Shown: piece by piece, positions 14,566 to 23,092 of the stretch
Layout of the letters: each line of letters opens with the position of its first letter
Numbering within the stretch: position 1 is the first letter of the stretch
From: Chloroflexota bacterium
GTDB lineage: Bacteria > Chloroflexota > Dormibacteria > CF-121
Reading direction: 5' to 3'
Length of the DNA: 28,231 nucleotides
NCBI GenBank assembly: GCA_005889285.1
Contig: VBFF01000114.1
Span: 7,802-36,032 of the forward strand
Position numbers and translations under genes: made by a program
Notes under the pieces: model-generated
The model's input: the letters and a program-made list of their open reading frames with translations, nothing else
What the model was told of the DNA's origin: nothing
Database searches by the model: none

Positions 14566-14784
14566 ATGGCCATCGCCCACGCAACCATGCATCAGGTCGG
14601 ACCGCACACCTGGACCTTCCAACCCCCCGCCATCCCGGTAGCGCCGATGAAGGCAAACTGCCGCGCCTGCCGGCAGGCGGTTGCCATCCTCAACCCCTCG
14701 GCGATGGACCTCAAGACCGGAAACTACGTCGTGCGCGGCGAGTGCGAGCGCTGTGGTTCCGAAGTCCTGCTCATCGTCAGCTAG
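14566..14784 (+). CDS. Small zinc-ribbon protein (72 aa)
   Basis: A 72-residue protein with two CxxC pairs: CRAC near residue 32 and CERC near residue 60, enough for one structural zinc site. The N-terminal 30 residues are Pro/His rich and otherwise featureless. ATG 14566 has GGAG 7 nt upstream. The 3' end overlaps the convergent MBL-fold gene by 8 nt. No family is recognised. The 14479-14565 interval before it contains a short direct repeat (GTAGGAC twice) and no gene. Confidence 0.7.
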   Translation: MAIAHATMHQVGPHTWTFQPPAIPVAPMKANCRACRQAVAILNPSAMDLKTGNYVVRGECERCGSEVLLIVS

Positions 14785-15619
14785 CCGGCTCGAAGCCCTC
14801 GCCCGTCCAGTAACCGAGCATCTGCTCGGTCTCGTGGTAGAACCAGAGCAGGTACCGTTCTTTGGCCGCCTCCTTGAGAAAGGCCGCCTTGCGCTCCATC
14901 GCTTCCAAGGGAAAGAGGTCAAGCGCGCTGACCCAGTTGACCTTCAGGAAGGCGCGCATGAAGAGGAAGTCGCCGGTGAAGACGACGGTTTGTTCCTGGT
15001 CAGAAACGTACACCGCCTGGTGCCCGGCGGTGTGCCCACCAGTAACGCGCACCCGGATGCCGGGCGCGACCTCCTGGTCGCCGTCGACCACCTGCAGTCG
15101 CCCTTCCGCCTCGAGAACGGCCAGGTTCTCCGGTTTGTACGATGGCTTGCTGCGCGGATCCGGATGGCGCCAGGCTTCCAGCTCGGTCGCCTGGACGACG
15201 TGGCGCGCCCGCGGAAAGAGCGGTGTCAGCTCACCGTCCCGGCCCGGGGTGACGAGGGCTCCGATGTGGTCGAAGTGCAGGTGGCTGAGCACCACGAGAT
15301 CGATATCCTGCGCCTGGAGTCCCACACCGGCAAGCGCATCGGGGAGACCGGGATCCCGGTCGTAGGCCCAGATGTCGCGTTCCTTGTCGGAGAGCTTGGG
15401 GCCCATGCCCGCCTCGATCAGGATATTGGCGTCCGGCGTGCGGACGAGCATGCAATTCGTCGCCATCAAGATGCGGTTTCGCGCGTCCGGGGCCTTGAGC
15501 TTTTCCCACATGACCTTGGGCACCACGCCGAAGACCGAGCCGCCGTCCATGCGCCAGTGGCCGTCGCTCAAACACTGGAGCTCAAACCGGCCAAGCTTCC
15601 GGGGCGCGGCAGCGATCAC
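14777..15619 (-). CDS. MBL-fold metallohydrolase
   Basis: A 280-residue metallo-beta-lactamase-fold hydrolase with the dinuclear site [10 protein letters not shown], a later GGHTAGHQ His and the VFTGDFLF Asp. The overall plan resembles the AttM/AiiA lactonase group, which includes quorum-quenching lactonases and various thioesterase-like enzymes. It starts at GTG 15619, sharing a GTGA overlap with the stop codon of the B12-binding mutase subunit, so it is translated with the mutase operon. That suggests a substrate linked to acyl-CoA metabolism, for example a CoA thioester or lactone, but this is inference. Confidence 0.85.
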   Translation of the reverse strand: MIAAAPRKLGRFELQCLSDGHWRMDGGSVFGVVPKVMWEKLKAPDARNRILMATNCMLVRTPDANILIEAGMGPKLSDKERDIWAYDRDPGLPDALAGVGLQAQDIDLVVLSHLHFDHIGALVTPGRDGELTPLFPRARHVVQATELEAWRHPDPRSKPSYKPENLAVLEAEGRLQVVDGDQEVAPGIRVRVTGGHTAGHQAVYVSDQEQTVVFTGDFLFMRAFLKVNWVSALDLFPLEAMERKAAFLKEAAKERYLLWFYHETEQMLGYWTGEGFEPAS

Positions 15620-16029
15620 GCCGCCTTGAATCCGTGGTTCACGAAGTCGATGATCGATTGCAGGGAGGTCCCGGGGCCGAAGATCTCGACCACCCCCATC
15701 TTTTTCAGCTCGCGGGCGTCGTCCTGGGGGATGATGCCACCGCCGAACACCACGATGTCGGTGGCATTGCGCTGCTTGAGCAGCTCGAGAATGCGGGGAA
15801 TCAGCGTCATGTGCGCGCCGCTGTGCAGGCTGACGCCGATGGCGTCGACGTCTTCCTGAATGGCGGCTTCCACCACCATTTCTGGTGTCTGCCTGAGCCC
15901 GGCGTAGATCACCTCGACGCCCGCGTCACGCAACGCCCGCGAGACTACCTTGACCCCGCGGTCGTGGCCGTCGAGGCCCACTTTCGCGGTCAGCACCCGC
16001 CACTGCTTCTGGGTGTCGCGGGCGCTCAT
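15616..16029 (-). CDS. icmB: B12-binding small subunit of acyl-CoA mutase (IcmB/McmA2 type)
   Basis: A 137-residue cobalamin-binding protein: the free-standing small subunit of a coenzyme-B12 acyl-CoA mutase. The base-off B12 motif is DGHDRG at residues 20-25, with His22 as the axial cobalt ligand. SLHSGAH and [10 protein letters not shown] complete the nucleotide-loop pocket. The length matches IcmB of streptomycetes. ATG 16029 overlaps the stop of a 29-codon membrane peptide gene as ATGA. A longer frame reaching 17736 reads through the large-subunit gene in the wrong frame and is not a fusion. It should pair with the product of 16116-17768. Confidence 0.92.
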   Translation of the reverse strand: MSARDTQKQWRVLTAKVGLDGHDRGVKVVSRALRDAGVEVIYAGLRQTPEMVVEAAIQEDVDAIGVSLHSGAHMTLIPRILELLKQRNATDIVVFGGGIIPQDDARELKKMGVVEIFGPGTSLQSIIDFVNHGFKAA

Positions 16030-16115
16030 TGCCGGGTGAGATAGAAGGCCACGATGATGAAGACGGCCAGGCCGGCGAGGATCCGGCCAATCAGCGAGAA
16101 ACGAAGCTTGATCAT
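16026..16115 (-). CDS. 29-residue single-helix membrane peptide between the mutase subunits
   Basis: ATG at 16115 follows the stop TAG of the large mutase subunit without a gap, and the TGA overlaps the ATG of the small subunit as ATGA. The predicted 29-residue product starts [15 protein letters not shown], continues as a strongly hydrophobic helix ([10 protein letters not shown]) and ends TRQ. Two positive residues before the helix predict an N-in orientation. No ribosome site is visible apart from coupling to the preceding gene. No family is recognised. The perfect fit between two genes of one enzyme suggests it is translated; conservation in relatives would be the test. Confidence 0.6.
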   Translation of the reverse strand: MIKLRFSLIGRILAGLAVFIIVAFYLTRQ

Positions 16116-17768
16116 CTAGAAGAGGATCGGCTCGCGATAGATGCCGAAGACCTCCTTGAGCGCGGCCATGATCTCGCCCTCGGTGGCATAGGCCTTGACA
16201 CAGTTCAGCAGTAGCGGCATCAGGTTGTCGCGGCCGCGCGCGGCCGCCTTCAGCTCCTCGAGGCGGTTGGTGACGCTCGTGTTGTCGCGCCGTGCCTTGA
16301 CGCCCTTCACCCGGCGCACCTGACCCTGCTCCGTCTCCGGGCCGATGCGCAAGGTGGGGACCTCCGCGCCTTCGCCATCCTTGTAGGCGTTGACGCCCAC
16401 GATGATCCGTTCGTTGGCTTCGAGCTTGCGCTCGAACTCGAAGGCGGCGTCGGCGATCTCGCGCTGGAAGAAGCCGTTTTCGATGCAGCGGAGGACGCCG
16501 CCCTGGGCGTCGATCTCGTCGAAGTAGCGTTGCGCCCCGCGCTCCATCTCGTCGGTGAGCTGCTCCACGAAGTAAGAACCACCCAGCGGGTCGATCGTGT
16601 TGGTGACGCCCGTTTCGTGAGCGAGCACCTGCTGGGTGCGCAGCGCGATCTGCGCCGCGCGCTCGGTGGGCAGCGCCAGGACTTCGTCCATCGAGTTGGT
16701 GTGCAGCGAGTTGGTTCCGCCCAGCACGGCCGCCATCGCTTCGTACGCGGTCCGGCTGATGTTGTTCTCCACCTGCTGGCGCGTCAGCGAGACACCGGCG
16801 GTCTGGGTGTGGAATCGCAGCATCCACGACTTCGGGTCCTTGGCGCCGTACTTGTCGCGCATCAGGCGCGCCCACAGCCGGCGGGCGGCGCGGAACTTGG
16901 CGATCTCCTCGAAGAAATCGATATGGGAGTCGAAGAAGAAGGAGAGGCGGGGCGCGAACTGGTCGACCTTCAGCCCAGCCTTGACCGAGGCCTCGACGTA
17001 GGCCATACCGTCGGCGAGGGTGAAAGCCAGCTCCTGGGTGGCGGTCGATCCGGCTTCGCGGATGTGGTAGCCGGAAATGGACACCGCGTTCCAGCGCGGC
17101 ATGTGTCGAGCCGCGAACACGATGGTATCGACCACGAGCCGCATCGACGGCTCCGGCGGAAAGATGTACTCCTTCTGCGCGATGTACTCCTTCAGGATGT
17201 CGTTCTGCAAGGTGCCGCCCAGCTTCTCCGGCGAGATACCTTCCTTCTCGCCGACGGCGATGTACATGGCGTAGAGGATCGCCGCCGGCGAGTTGATCGT
17301 CATCGAGGTGGTGATCTGGTCCAGCCGGATGCCCTGGAAGAGGGTTTCCATGTCCTCCAACGAGTCGATCGCCACGCCGCAATGGCCGACCTCGCCTGCA
17401 GCGAGCGGGTCGTCGGAGTCGTAGCCCATCAGGGTGGGCATGTCGAACGCCACCGAGAGGCCCGCCTGCCCCTGAGAGAGGAGGAACTTGTAGCGGCGAT
17501 TCGTCTCCTCCGCGGTCCCGTAGCCGGCGAACTGCCGAATGGTCCACGGTTGCCCGCGATACATCGAGGGATAGACGCCGCGCGTGTAGGGGAACTCGCC
17601 GGGATAGCCGAGCTTCTCCTCGTAACTCCACCCCTCCAGGTCCTCCGGGGTGTAGAGCGGCTGGAGCGGCACGCCGGACATCGTCGTCGCGTTTTCCTTC
17701 GGCACCAGCTTCCCGCTGCGATAGCGGGCGGCCCATTCCTCGTACGCCGTCTTGCGGCGAAGTGCCAT
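16116..17768 (-). CDS. icmA: Isobutyryl-CoA mutase-type large subunit (annotated in most pipelines as methylmalonyl-CoA mutase)
   Basis: A 550-residue TIM-barrel large subunit of a B12-dependent acyl-CoA mutase, lacking the B12 domain that is supplied by the product of 15616-16029. Family landmarks are [17 protein letters not shown] (~74-90), [29 protein letters not shown] (188-198), ISGYH and [11 protein letters not shown]. Methylmalonyl-CoA mutase has Tyr89 and Arg207 contacting the substrate carboxylate. This protein has Phe80 and Gln198 at the same places, the pair reported for isobutyryl-CoA mutase. It should therefore interconvert isobutyryl-CoA and n-butyryl-CoA. ATG 17768 has AAGGAGG 6 nt upstream and overlaps the meaB stop by 1 nt. 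2-Hydroxyisobutyryl- or pivalyl-CoA-type activity cannot be excluded. Confidence 0.88.
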   Translation of the reverse strand: MALRRKTAYEEWAARYRSGKLVPKENATTMSGVPLQPLYTPEDLEGWSYEEKLGYPGEFPYTRGVYPSMYRGQPWTIRQFAGYGTAEETNRRYKFLLSQGQAGLSVAFDMPTLMGYDSDDPLAAGEVGHCGVAIDSLEDMETLFQGIRLDQITTSMTINSPAAILYAMYIAVGEKEGISPEKLGGTLQNDILKEYIAQKEYIFPPEPSMRLVVDTIVFAARHMPRWNAVSISGYHIREAGSTATQELAFTLADGMAYVEASVKAGLKVDQFAPRLSFFFDSHIDFFEEIAKFRAARRLWARLMRDKYGAKDPKSWMLRFHTQTAGVSLTRQQVENNISRTAYEAMAAVLGGTNSLHTNSMDEVLALPTERAAQIALRTQQVLAHETGVTNTIDPLGGSYFVEQLTDEMERGAQRYFDEIDAQGGVLRCIENGFFQREIADAAFEFERKLEANERIIVGVNAYKDGEGAEVPTLRIGPETEQGQVRRVKGVKARRDNTSVTNRLEELKAAARGRDNLMPLLLNCVKAYATEGEIMAALKEVFGIYREPILF

Positions 17769-18715
17769 CAGCTGCCTCCTTGCGATGCCCGCTGGTCGAG
17801 CACTTCCTCGGCCAGCGCGTATGGGTTTAGTTTCCCATTCTGGTTCTCGCGCACTCGCCGGCCGACCGCCGTATCGCCATCCAGGACCCGCCGCGCGTCC
17901 TCGCGGGCGCGGTCGGCAACGAGCGCCATGACTTCCTGCTTGAGGCGCTGCTGCCGCCGCGTGGCCAGCGTGCCGCTCTCGGTCAGGTAGGCCTGGTGCG
18001 CGCGCACCGCATCCCAGACCTGCGCGATGCCTTCCTCCTTGGCCGCGGAGGCCAGCACGATGGGCGCGCGCCAGGCCTGTTTCGGCCCGAGTCCCATGGC
18101 GTCCTGGATGAGGCGGCGCGTCTTCTCAGCGCCGCCCAGGTCGGTCTTGTTGATGACGAAGACGTCGGCGATTTCCAGGATGCCGGCCTTGATGCTCTGC
18201 ACCGCGTCGCCCGACTCTGGCATCAGCACCAGCACCACGGTGTCGCAGATGGTCGAGATCTCGAGCTCGGACTGGCCGACGCCGACGGTTTCGACCAGGA
18301 TCACGTCGCGCCCGTAGGCGTCCAGCAGGTGGATCGCCTCGCGGGTCGCGGCGGCCAGGCCGCCGAGGTGTCCGCGGGCGCCCATGCTGCGGATGAAGAC
18401 GCCTTTGTCGAGGGTATGACGCGACATGCGGATCCGGTCGCCGAGGACCGCCCCGCCGGTGAAGGGGCTGCTGGGGTCGACCGCGATCACCCCGACGGTC
18501 TGCTGCCGGTCCCGAATCACTTTGACCAGCGCGTCGGCCAGCGTGCTCTTGCCGGTCCCGGGTGCTCCGGTCAACCCGACCAGGTAGGCGTTTCCGGTGT
18601 GGGGCTGGACTTCGGCCACCAGCTGGCTCGCCTGCGGGTCGCGATCTTCCGCCAGGCTGATGGCCCGCGCCAGCGCCCGGACATCGCCGGAAAGTAAGGC
18701 GCCGGCCAAACTCAT
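17768..18715 (-). CDS. meaB: MeaB/ArgK-type G-protein chaperone of the B12 mutase
   Basis: A 315-residue GTPase that guards B12 mutases: it gates cofactor loading and removes damaged cobalamin. Walker [10 protein letters not shown] is at residues 50-58, switch region [27 protein letters not shown] is the G3 region and NKTD is the base-specificity motif. I prefer ATG 18715 ([11 protein letters not shown]), which matches the usual family start, over a GTG at 18739. The candidate -10 box TACGAT ends 10 nt before it, beside the palindromic repeat at 18744-18767. It is the first gene of the mutase operon, and its stop overlaps the large-subunit ATG by 1 nt. Confidence 0.93.
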   Translation of the reverse strand: MSLAGALLSGDVRALARAISLAEDRDPQASQLVAEVQPHTGNAYLVGLTGAPGTGKSTLADALVKVIRDRQQTVGVIAVDPSSPFTGGAVLGDRIRMSRHTLDKGVFIRSMGARGHLGGLAAATREAIHLLDAYGRDVILVETVGVGQSELEISTICDTVVLVLMPESGDAVQSIKAGILEIADVFVINKTDLGGAEKTRRLIQDAMGLGPKQAWRAPIVLASAAKEEGIAQVWDAVRAHQAYLTESGTLATRRQQRLKQEVMALVADRAREDARRVLDGDTAVGRRVRENQNGKLNPYALAEEVLDQRASQGGS

Positions 18716-18743
18716 CTCGATTCGAATCGTACCCCCCACCCTG

Positions 18744-18767
18744 CCCTCCCCCGAAGGCGGGGGAGGG
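18744..18767. repeat. GC-rich palindromic repeat, copy 3
   Basis: CCCTCCCCCG-AAGG-CGGGGGAGGG is a perfect 10-nt inverted repeat with a 4-nt loop, sharing its arms with the copy at 7680-7705. It lies in the 58-nt gap between the LCP gene stop and the meaB start, both on minus. It could therefore end the LCP transcript or shape the meaB promoter. Confidence 0.75.
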
Positions 18768-18773
18768 TGATGC

Positions 18774-20195
18774 CTAACGCGTGGGCGCGGGGAAGGTTTT
18801 GAGGGTGAAGTCGGAGCCGAGGAGAACCGTGACGCCCGGACCGCTGGCTGGCGCCGCGACCGTCGTCACCACCCCGCCGAAGTAGTCATGAAGCCAGGCG
18901 ACGGTGGCGGCCGCGCTGCCGCCGGAGCCATCCAGGATCTGGGTCTGGGCGACCCGCTGCGTGGTCTTCGGCCCCACACTGGCCTGCCAGCCCTGAGCCT
19001 GAAGCAGTGAGGTCATGATGCTGGCCGGCGTGCCCATGCCGTAGGGCAGCCAGTAGCGGCCGCTCCCGTCCTGCACCTGGAACGGCACCCGGCTCGCCAG
19101 CGTCGAGCGATCCGGAAGGGCCTTCGCCAGGAAGCGCTGCAGGGCCTGGTAGGTCGGGTCAAGGGGCTGGAGGATGTACTGGCCGTTGCTGCTGCTGCCG
19201 CTGCGCAGCAGGTTGGAGGTATCGATCGCCACCCGACGGATGTCCGTGTCCTTGAGCTGGCCGGCAACGTCCGCGAGCTGCTGCATGTCGCCCGGGCGCA
19301 GGTTGGTGCGGACGTTATCCTGCAGCGCGGACAGCAGCGACAGCAACCGCGGGATCGCGTTCAGCGAGAAGACTCGCTGCCGGACCGCCAGCATGACCAA
19401 CTGCTGGCGGCGCGAGCGGTCGAAGTCCGAGGTCGTTTCCCGCGAGCGCGCGTACTGGAGCGCCCGCTCGCCGTCGAACTGCTGCCAGCCGGCATTGACA
19501 TGGATGTGCATCATCCCGCTCGATTCGCCCGCCGGAAAATACGGATCGTCCAACGCCAGCGGGACGTCGACGCGAACGCCTCCCAGCGCGTCGACGACCT
19601 CGCGAAACGCCTTGAAGTCCACGCCGATCCAGTAATCGACCGGCTGCCCGATCACCTGCGATACCGTAGCCGCCGCCAGGTCGCCCCCGCCGGTGTCCGT
19701 CTTCCATTCGCTACGAACGTTCGGGTAGTTTTTGTGATCGGTACCGATGGCGTAAGCGCTATTGAGCTTGCCCGTCATGAACCCGTTCCGGGGGAGTGCC
19801 GGAATCTTGACCCACAGGTCGCGCGGCAACGAAATCATCATCGCCTCGCGTGTCGCGGGACGGATAGACAGCACCATGATGGAGTCGGTCAGATACGGCC
19901 CGTCGTGGCCCGGGCCGCCATAGCCGAGCAGCAGGATGTTGATGCGTTCGTCGTGCTTGATCTTCCAGCCGAGCGAACCGGGCTGGTCACTCTTCGCCTG
20001 GACCAGCGCGATGAGGTCTTGCGGCTGGGCGCGTGGCGAGACGGTGTGAATCGCCGACCAGGCGCGAAAGACGGCCAATCCAAAGACCACGAGAGCGAGC
20101 CCGGCGATCGCGGCCACGGCGGTGCGGCCGTACTGCCGCGCACGTTCGGGGCCGAGCGCGGCGGATGCGCGCCGCCGGCGCGGTTGCCTTACCAA
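18774..20195 (-). CDS. LytR-CpsA-Psr (LCP) family cell-wall glycopolymer transferase
   Basis: A 473-residue membrane-anchored enzyme of the group that attaches teichoic acids, capsule or arabinogalactan-like polymers to peptidoglycan. One helix (about residues 25-45) follows an Arg-rich cytoplasmic start. The LCP domain shows LLLGYGGPGHDGPYLTDSIM, SLPRDLWVKI and ALQYARSRETTSDFDRSRRQ, with the conserved Asp and Arg residues that hold the polyprenyl phosphate. The last ~85 residues form a LytR C-terminal domain (IMTSLLQAQGWQ onward). TTG 20195 is the first start that keeps the basic region and helix without entering the divergent gene. Because the start is TTG, confidence in the exact start is moderate. 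Confidence 0.88.
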   Translation of the reverse strand: MVRQPRRRRASAALGPERARQYGRTAVAAIAGLALVVFGLAVFRAWSAIHTVSPRAQPQDLIALVQAKSDQPGSLGWKIKHDERINILLLGYGGPGHDGPYLTDSIMVLSIRPATREAMMISLPRDLWVKIPALPRNGFMTGKLNSAYAIGTDHKNYPNVRSEWKTDTGGGDLAAATVSQVIGQPVDYWIGVDFKAFREVVDALGGVRVDVPLALDDPYFPAGESSGMMHIHVNAGWQQFDGERALQYARSRETTSDFDRSRRQQLVMLAVRQRVFSLNAIPRLLSLLSALQDNVRTNLRPGDMQQLADVAGQLKDTDIRRVAIDTSNLLRSGSSSNGQYILQPLDPTYQALQRFLAKALPDRSTLASRVPFQVQDGSGRYWLPYGMGTPASIMTSLLQAQGWQASVGPKTTQRVAQTQILDGSGGSAAATVAWLHDYFGGVVTTVAAPASGPGVTVLLGSDFTLKTFPAPTR

Positions 20196-20208
20196 GATGC
20201 CGCCAGTG

Positions 20209-20238
20209 AGTCTAGCGAAAGAGATGCCGCCCGTACAA
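20209..20238 (-). promoter_or_regulatory. Candidate promoter of the LCP gene, overlapping the divergent promoter
   Basis: On the minus strand TTGTAC and TAGACT (20214-20209) are spaced by 18 nt, followed by 13 nt to the TTG start. The -35 element is the complement of part of the divergent -10 box TACAAT (20234-20239), so the two promoters should exclude each other. Confidence 0.45.
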
Positions 20239-20239
20239 T
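20234..20239 (+). promoter_or_regulatory. -10 box 8 nt before ATG 20248
   Basis: TACAAT is followed by GTTCCGCG and the ATG of the eight-helix membrane protein. There is no Shine-Dalgarno sequence, and transcription should start within two nt of the ATG. No convincing -35 is seen. Confidence 0.5.
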
Positions 20240-20247
20240 GTTCCGCG

Positions 20248-21099
20248 ATGCGAACGAGTCCGGCGGGTCGACGCGCGCAGGGCCCGTTGGTGTTGCCAGC
20301 GCGCGTGCTGCTGCTGGCGGCCGGCATGCTCGCTGTCGCGCTGGCCAGCGTCAACCTCTACCCCGAGCGTCATAGCACCAACGTCGACGTTTACTACGTG
20401 GTGGTCGCCGGGTTGATCTACCTCATCTGGTTGGTGAGCCTTGTCCTTGCCTGGCGCGGTCTTCGCATCGGCGTCTTTATCGCCGGACTGATCGCCTTCG
20501 TCGAATTCGGCGTTATCGCAGCGGGGCACTTCGTGAACGCGCCCTATGACGTCCACATCCTCTCCCTCCACGAGGGTCTCTGGACCGCCACCGTGCTCAT
20601 GTCCATCCTGCCCGCCTGCGCGCTGACGGCGATGGCCGCGATTGTGTCGTGGGGCCATCCGACAGGCCGTCTCCACCGTCTGCAGACACTGCCGTTGCTG
20701 ATCGTCGCCGTGCTTGGCACGATCGCGGTCATCCTCTACTCCACCGACAGCCTCAGACGTGGCGACTTCGGGACGGCGAATGCGGAGGACGCGACCTTCG
20801 CCGCCGTCGCCGCCGCGATTGTCTGGCTGGTTGGCGCCTTCTGGTTGGCCCGGGTCCGGCTGGTAGGGGCGATCCTGATAGCGCTCGGCACCTTCATCCT
20901 GGTTTACTCATTCATCACTCTGCACGTGACCGCCGGCACCTCAGTGAGTGCCATCGCCAAAACGAGCGGACCCCTCTGGGCCGGCATCGGCCTGGCGATG
21001 GCTACGCTCGCCGCAGCATCATTCGTCGCGGCAGTGGCATTCCTGGTCAGCCCCTTGGTCTGGCGTCAATCGGCTAAGCGGGCGCCGTCCGGACCGTAA
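20248..21099 (+). CDS. Integral membrane protein with about eight helices, unknown function
   Basis: A 283-residue protein made almost wholly of hydrophobic segments. I count eight helices, near residues 17-36, 50-70, 74-98, 106-132, 146-164, 185-206, 210-234 and 244-276. A short charged N-terminus precedes helix 1. Loops are short; a His-rich stretch (YDVHILSLHEG) lies before helix 4. No transporter or enzyme motif is recognised. ATG 20248 is placed right after a -10 box; the frame upstream of it runs over the divergent LCP gene. The last 34 nt overlap the convergent 3-hydroxyacyl-CoA dehydrogenase gene. Confidence 0.78.
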   Translation: MRTSPAGRRAQGPLVLPARVLLLAAGMLAVALASVNLYPERHSTNVDVYYVVVAGLIYLIWLVSLVLAWRGLRIGVFIAGLIAFVEFGVIAAGHFVNAPYDVHILSLHEGLWTATVLMSILPACALTAMAAIVSWGHPTGRLHRLQTLPLLIVAVLGTIAVILYSTDSLRRGDFGTANAEDATFAAVAAAIVWLVGAFWLARVRLVGAILIALGTFILVYSFITLHVTAGTSVSAIAKTSGPLWAGIGLAMATLAAASFVAAVAFLVSPLVWRQSAKRAPSGP

Positions 21100-21941
21100 C
21101 GATAGAAGCCGCGGCCACTCTTTCGTCCGAAGTGGCCGGCATCGACCAGCTGGCGGAGCAAGGGGGGCGCGGCAAAGCGCGCGTCGTGGAGTCCCTCGTA
21201 GAGCACGCCGCAGATGTAGAGATGGGTGTCGAGGCCGACAAAATCGGCGAGCTCGAGCGGACCCATCGGGTGGTGCAGCCCGAGTCTGGCCCCCTGGTCG
21301 ATGTCCTCGCGCGTGCCCAGCCCTTCCGTCAACGCCCGAATCGCCTCATTGATGAAGGGCACCAGCATGCGGTTGACGATGAACCCTGGATAGTCGAGCG
21401 AGGTGATCGGGGTCTTGCCCAGCGCCTTCGACAGCTCGAGCGTCGCGGCCAGCGTCGCGTCGGAGGTATCGCGGCCTCGCGTGAGCTCCACGAGCGGCAT
21501 CACGGGGACCGGGTTGAAGAAATGCATGCCGATGAAACGATCAGGCCGCTTGGTGACCGCCGCCATCCGGGTGACGGGGATCGAGGAAGTGTTGCTGGCC
21601 AGGATCGCCTCCTCGCGGCAGATGCCGTCGAGCCGTTTGAAGAGATCGCGTTTCGCGTCGAAGTTCTCGGTGATCGCCTCGATCACGAAGTCCGCTCGTC
21701 CGGCCGCCTCCAGGGACGTGGTCGGGTGCAACCGGGCGAGCGCCGCGTCACGTTGGGCGGCCTCGAGCTTGCCCTTTTGCACGAGACTGTCAAGCCGCCG
21801 CTTGATGTTCTCGACTCCGCGGTTCACGAGGTTGTCGTCGACCTCGCGAAGCGTTACGTCGAAACCATGGCTGATCGCCGTCTGAGCGATCCCCGCTCCC
21901 ATCAGGCCGGCGCCGGCAACGTAGAGCTGTTTGATCGTCAC
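21066..21941 (-). CDS. hbd: 3-Hydroxyacyl-CoA (3-hydroxybutyryl-CoA) dehydrogenase
   Basis: A 291-residue NAD(P)-dependent dehydrogenase converting 3-hydroxybutyryl-CoA-type substrates to 3-ketoacyl-CoA. The Rossmann motif is GAGLMGAGIA, EAITENFDAKRDLF follows, and the catalytic His lies in GMHFFNPVPVMPLVE. NTSSIP and FIVNRML are also typical. The length is that of the single-function Hbd group rather than the large FadB fusion. GTG 21941 has AAGGAG upstream and overlaps the previous gene's stop as GTGA, so it is the last gene of the thiolase operon. Together with the two dehydrogenases and the thiolase it supplies all but the hydratase step of short-chain beta-oxidation. Confidence 0.93.
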   Translation of the reverse strand: MTIKQLYVAGAGLMGAGIAQTAISHGFDVTLREVDDNLVNRGVENIKRRLDSLVQKGKLEAAQRDAALARLHPTTSLEAAGRADFVIEAITENFDAKRDLFKRLDGICREEAILASNTSSIPVTRMAAVTKRPDRFIGMHFFNPVPVMPLVELTRGRDTSDATLAATLELSKALGKTPITSLDYPGFIVNRMLVPFINEAIRALTEGLGTREDIDQGARLGLHHPMGPLELADFVGLDTHLYICGVLYEGLHDARFAAPPLLRQLVDAGHFGRKSGRGFYRYGPDGARLAD

Positions 21942-23092
21942 CCCTTCTCCTTTAGCACTTCGCGCGCAATCACCAATCGTTGGATCTCGTTCGTCCCCTC
22001 GTAAATCTGCGTGATCTTGGCATCCCGCATCATCCGCTCGGCCGGAAAGTCGCGCAGGTACCCGTAGCCGCCCAGGATCTGGACCGCGTCGGTGGTGACG
22101 CGCATCGCCGTGTCCGAGGCGAAGACCTTCGCCACTGCCGAGCTGACATTGATGTCCGGCAGGCGGCGATCGAGCGCGTCCGCCGAGGCGTAAGTCAGGG
22201 CCCGGGCCGCCTCGATCTGGGTGGCCATGTCGGCGAGCATGAACTGGATCCCCTGGAACTCGATGATCGGTTTGCCGAACTGGCGCCGGTCGCGCGCGTA
22301 GCGGCGGGCGAGGTCGAAGGCACCCTCTGCGATGCCGAGCGCCTGCGCGGCGATCCCGGGACGGGAATGGTCCAGGACGCGCATCGCCAGCTTGAACCCT
22401 TCGCCCTCGTTGCCCAGCCGGTTGGCCGCCGGCAGCGCGAGATCCTCGAAGAAGAGTTGCGCGGTCGGCGATCCGCGGATTCCCATTTTCTTTTCGAGCT
22501 TGCCCACTTTGAAACCGGGCATCGACTTCTCCACGATGAAGGCGGAGATATCGCGCGCCGGCGCGTCACCGTTCTGGTCGGTGCGGGCGAAGACGACGAT
22601 GGTGTCGGCCACGCTCCCCCCGGTGATGAAGGTCTTGGAACCGTTCATCACGTAGGTGTCGCCGCGCCTGATCGCCCGCGTCCGCATCCCTCCGGCATCG
22701 GATCCCGAGCCTGGTTCGGTCAGCGCGAAGGCCGCCATCTGCTCGCCGCGCGCCAGCGGCGGCAGGTACTTGCGCTTCTGGTCCTCACTCCCCGCCAGCC
22801 AGATGGGCAGGCTGCCGAGCGACTGGACGCTCAGGATCAAGGACGACGTCGCGCAGAACTTGCTGATCTCCTCGACCGCCACGATCAGCGTGAGCGCGCT
22901 GCCGCTGACGCCACCGTACTCCGGCGTGAAGGGGATGGCGAGGATGTCGTGCTTCGCGAACAGCTCCTTGATGTCCCAGGGAAACTCGCCCGACTCGTCG
23001 ATCTGCGCCGCCCGTGGTTCGACCCGTTCGAGGCAGATGTCGTGGACCATCTCGCGGATCTCGCGCTGCTCATCGTTCAGTGCAAAATCCAT
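21938..23092 (-). CDS. Acyl-CoA dehydrogenase (second copy in operon)
   Basis: A 384-residue FAD-dependent dehydrogenase introducing the alpha-beta double bond in acyl-CoA. Visible features are [14 protein letters not shown] (FAD/substrate loop), [40 protein letters not shown] and [10 protein letters not shown], whose first Glu is the expected catalytic base. The real start is the ATG at 23092, which shares one base (TGATG) with the stop of the upstream dehydrogenase; a longer frame only overlaps that gene. Substrate chain length is not readable from these motifs, but operon partners favour short-chain or branched short-chain acyl-CoA. Confidence 0.92.
   Translation of the reverse strand: MDFALNDEQREIREMVHDICLERVEPRAAQIDESGEFPWDIKELFAKHDILAIPFTPEYGGVSGSALTLIVAVEEISKFCATSSLILSVQSLGSLPIWLAGSEDQKRKYLPPLARGEQMAAFALTEPGSGSDAGGMRTRAIRRGDTYVMNGSKTFITGGSVADTIVVFARTDQNGDAPARDISAFIVEKSMPGFKVGKLEKKMGIRGSPTAQLFFEDLALPAANRLGNEGEGFKLAMRVLDHSRPGIAAQALGIAEGAFDLARRYARDRRQFGKPIIEFQGIQFMLADMATQIEAARALTYASADALDRRLPDINVSSAVAKVFASDTAMRVTTDAVQILGGYGYLRDFPAERMMRDAKITQIYEGTNEIQRLVIAREVLKEKG

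Noticed and set aside
15616..17736. A 706-codon minus-strand frame suggesting a fused mutase
   Set aside because: Only the last 137 codons are real (icmB). The rest is an Arg/Gly/His-rich off-frame reading of icmA, which has its own intact frame with a ribosome site.
18716..18739. GTG 18739 as the meaB start
   Set aside because: It adds eight residues not typical of the family and would cover the candidate -10 box; ATG 18715 fits the usual N-terminus better.
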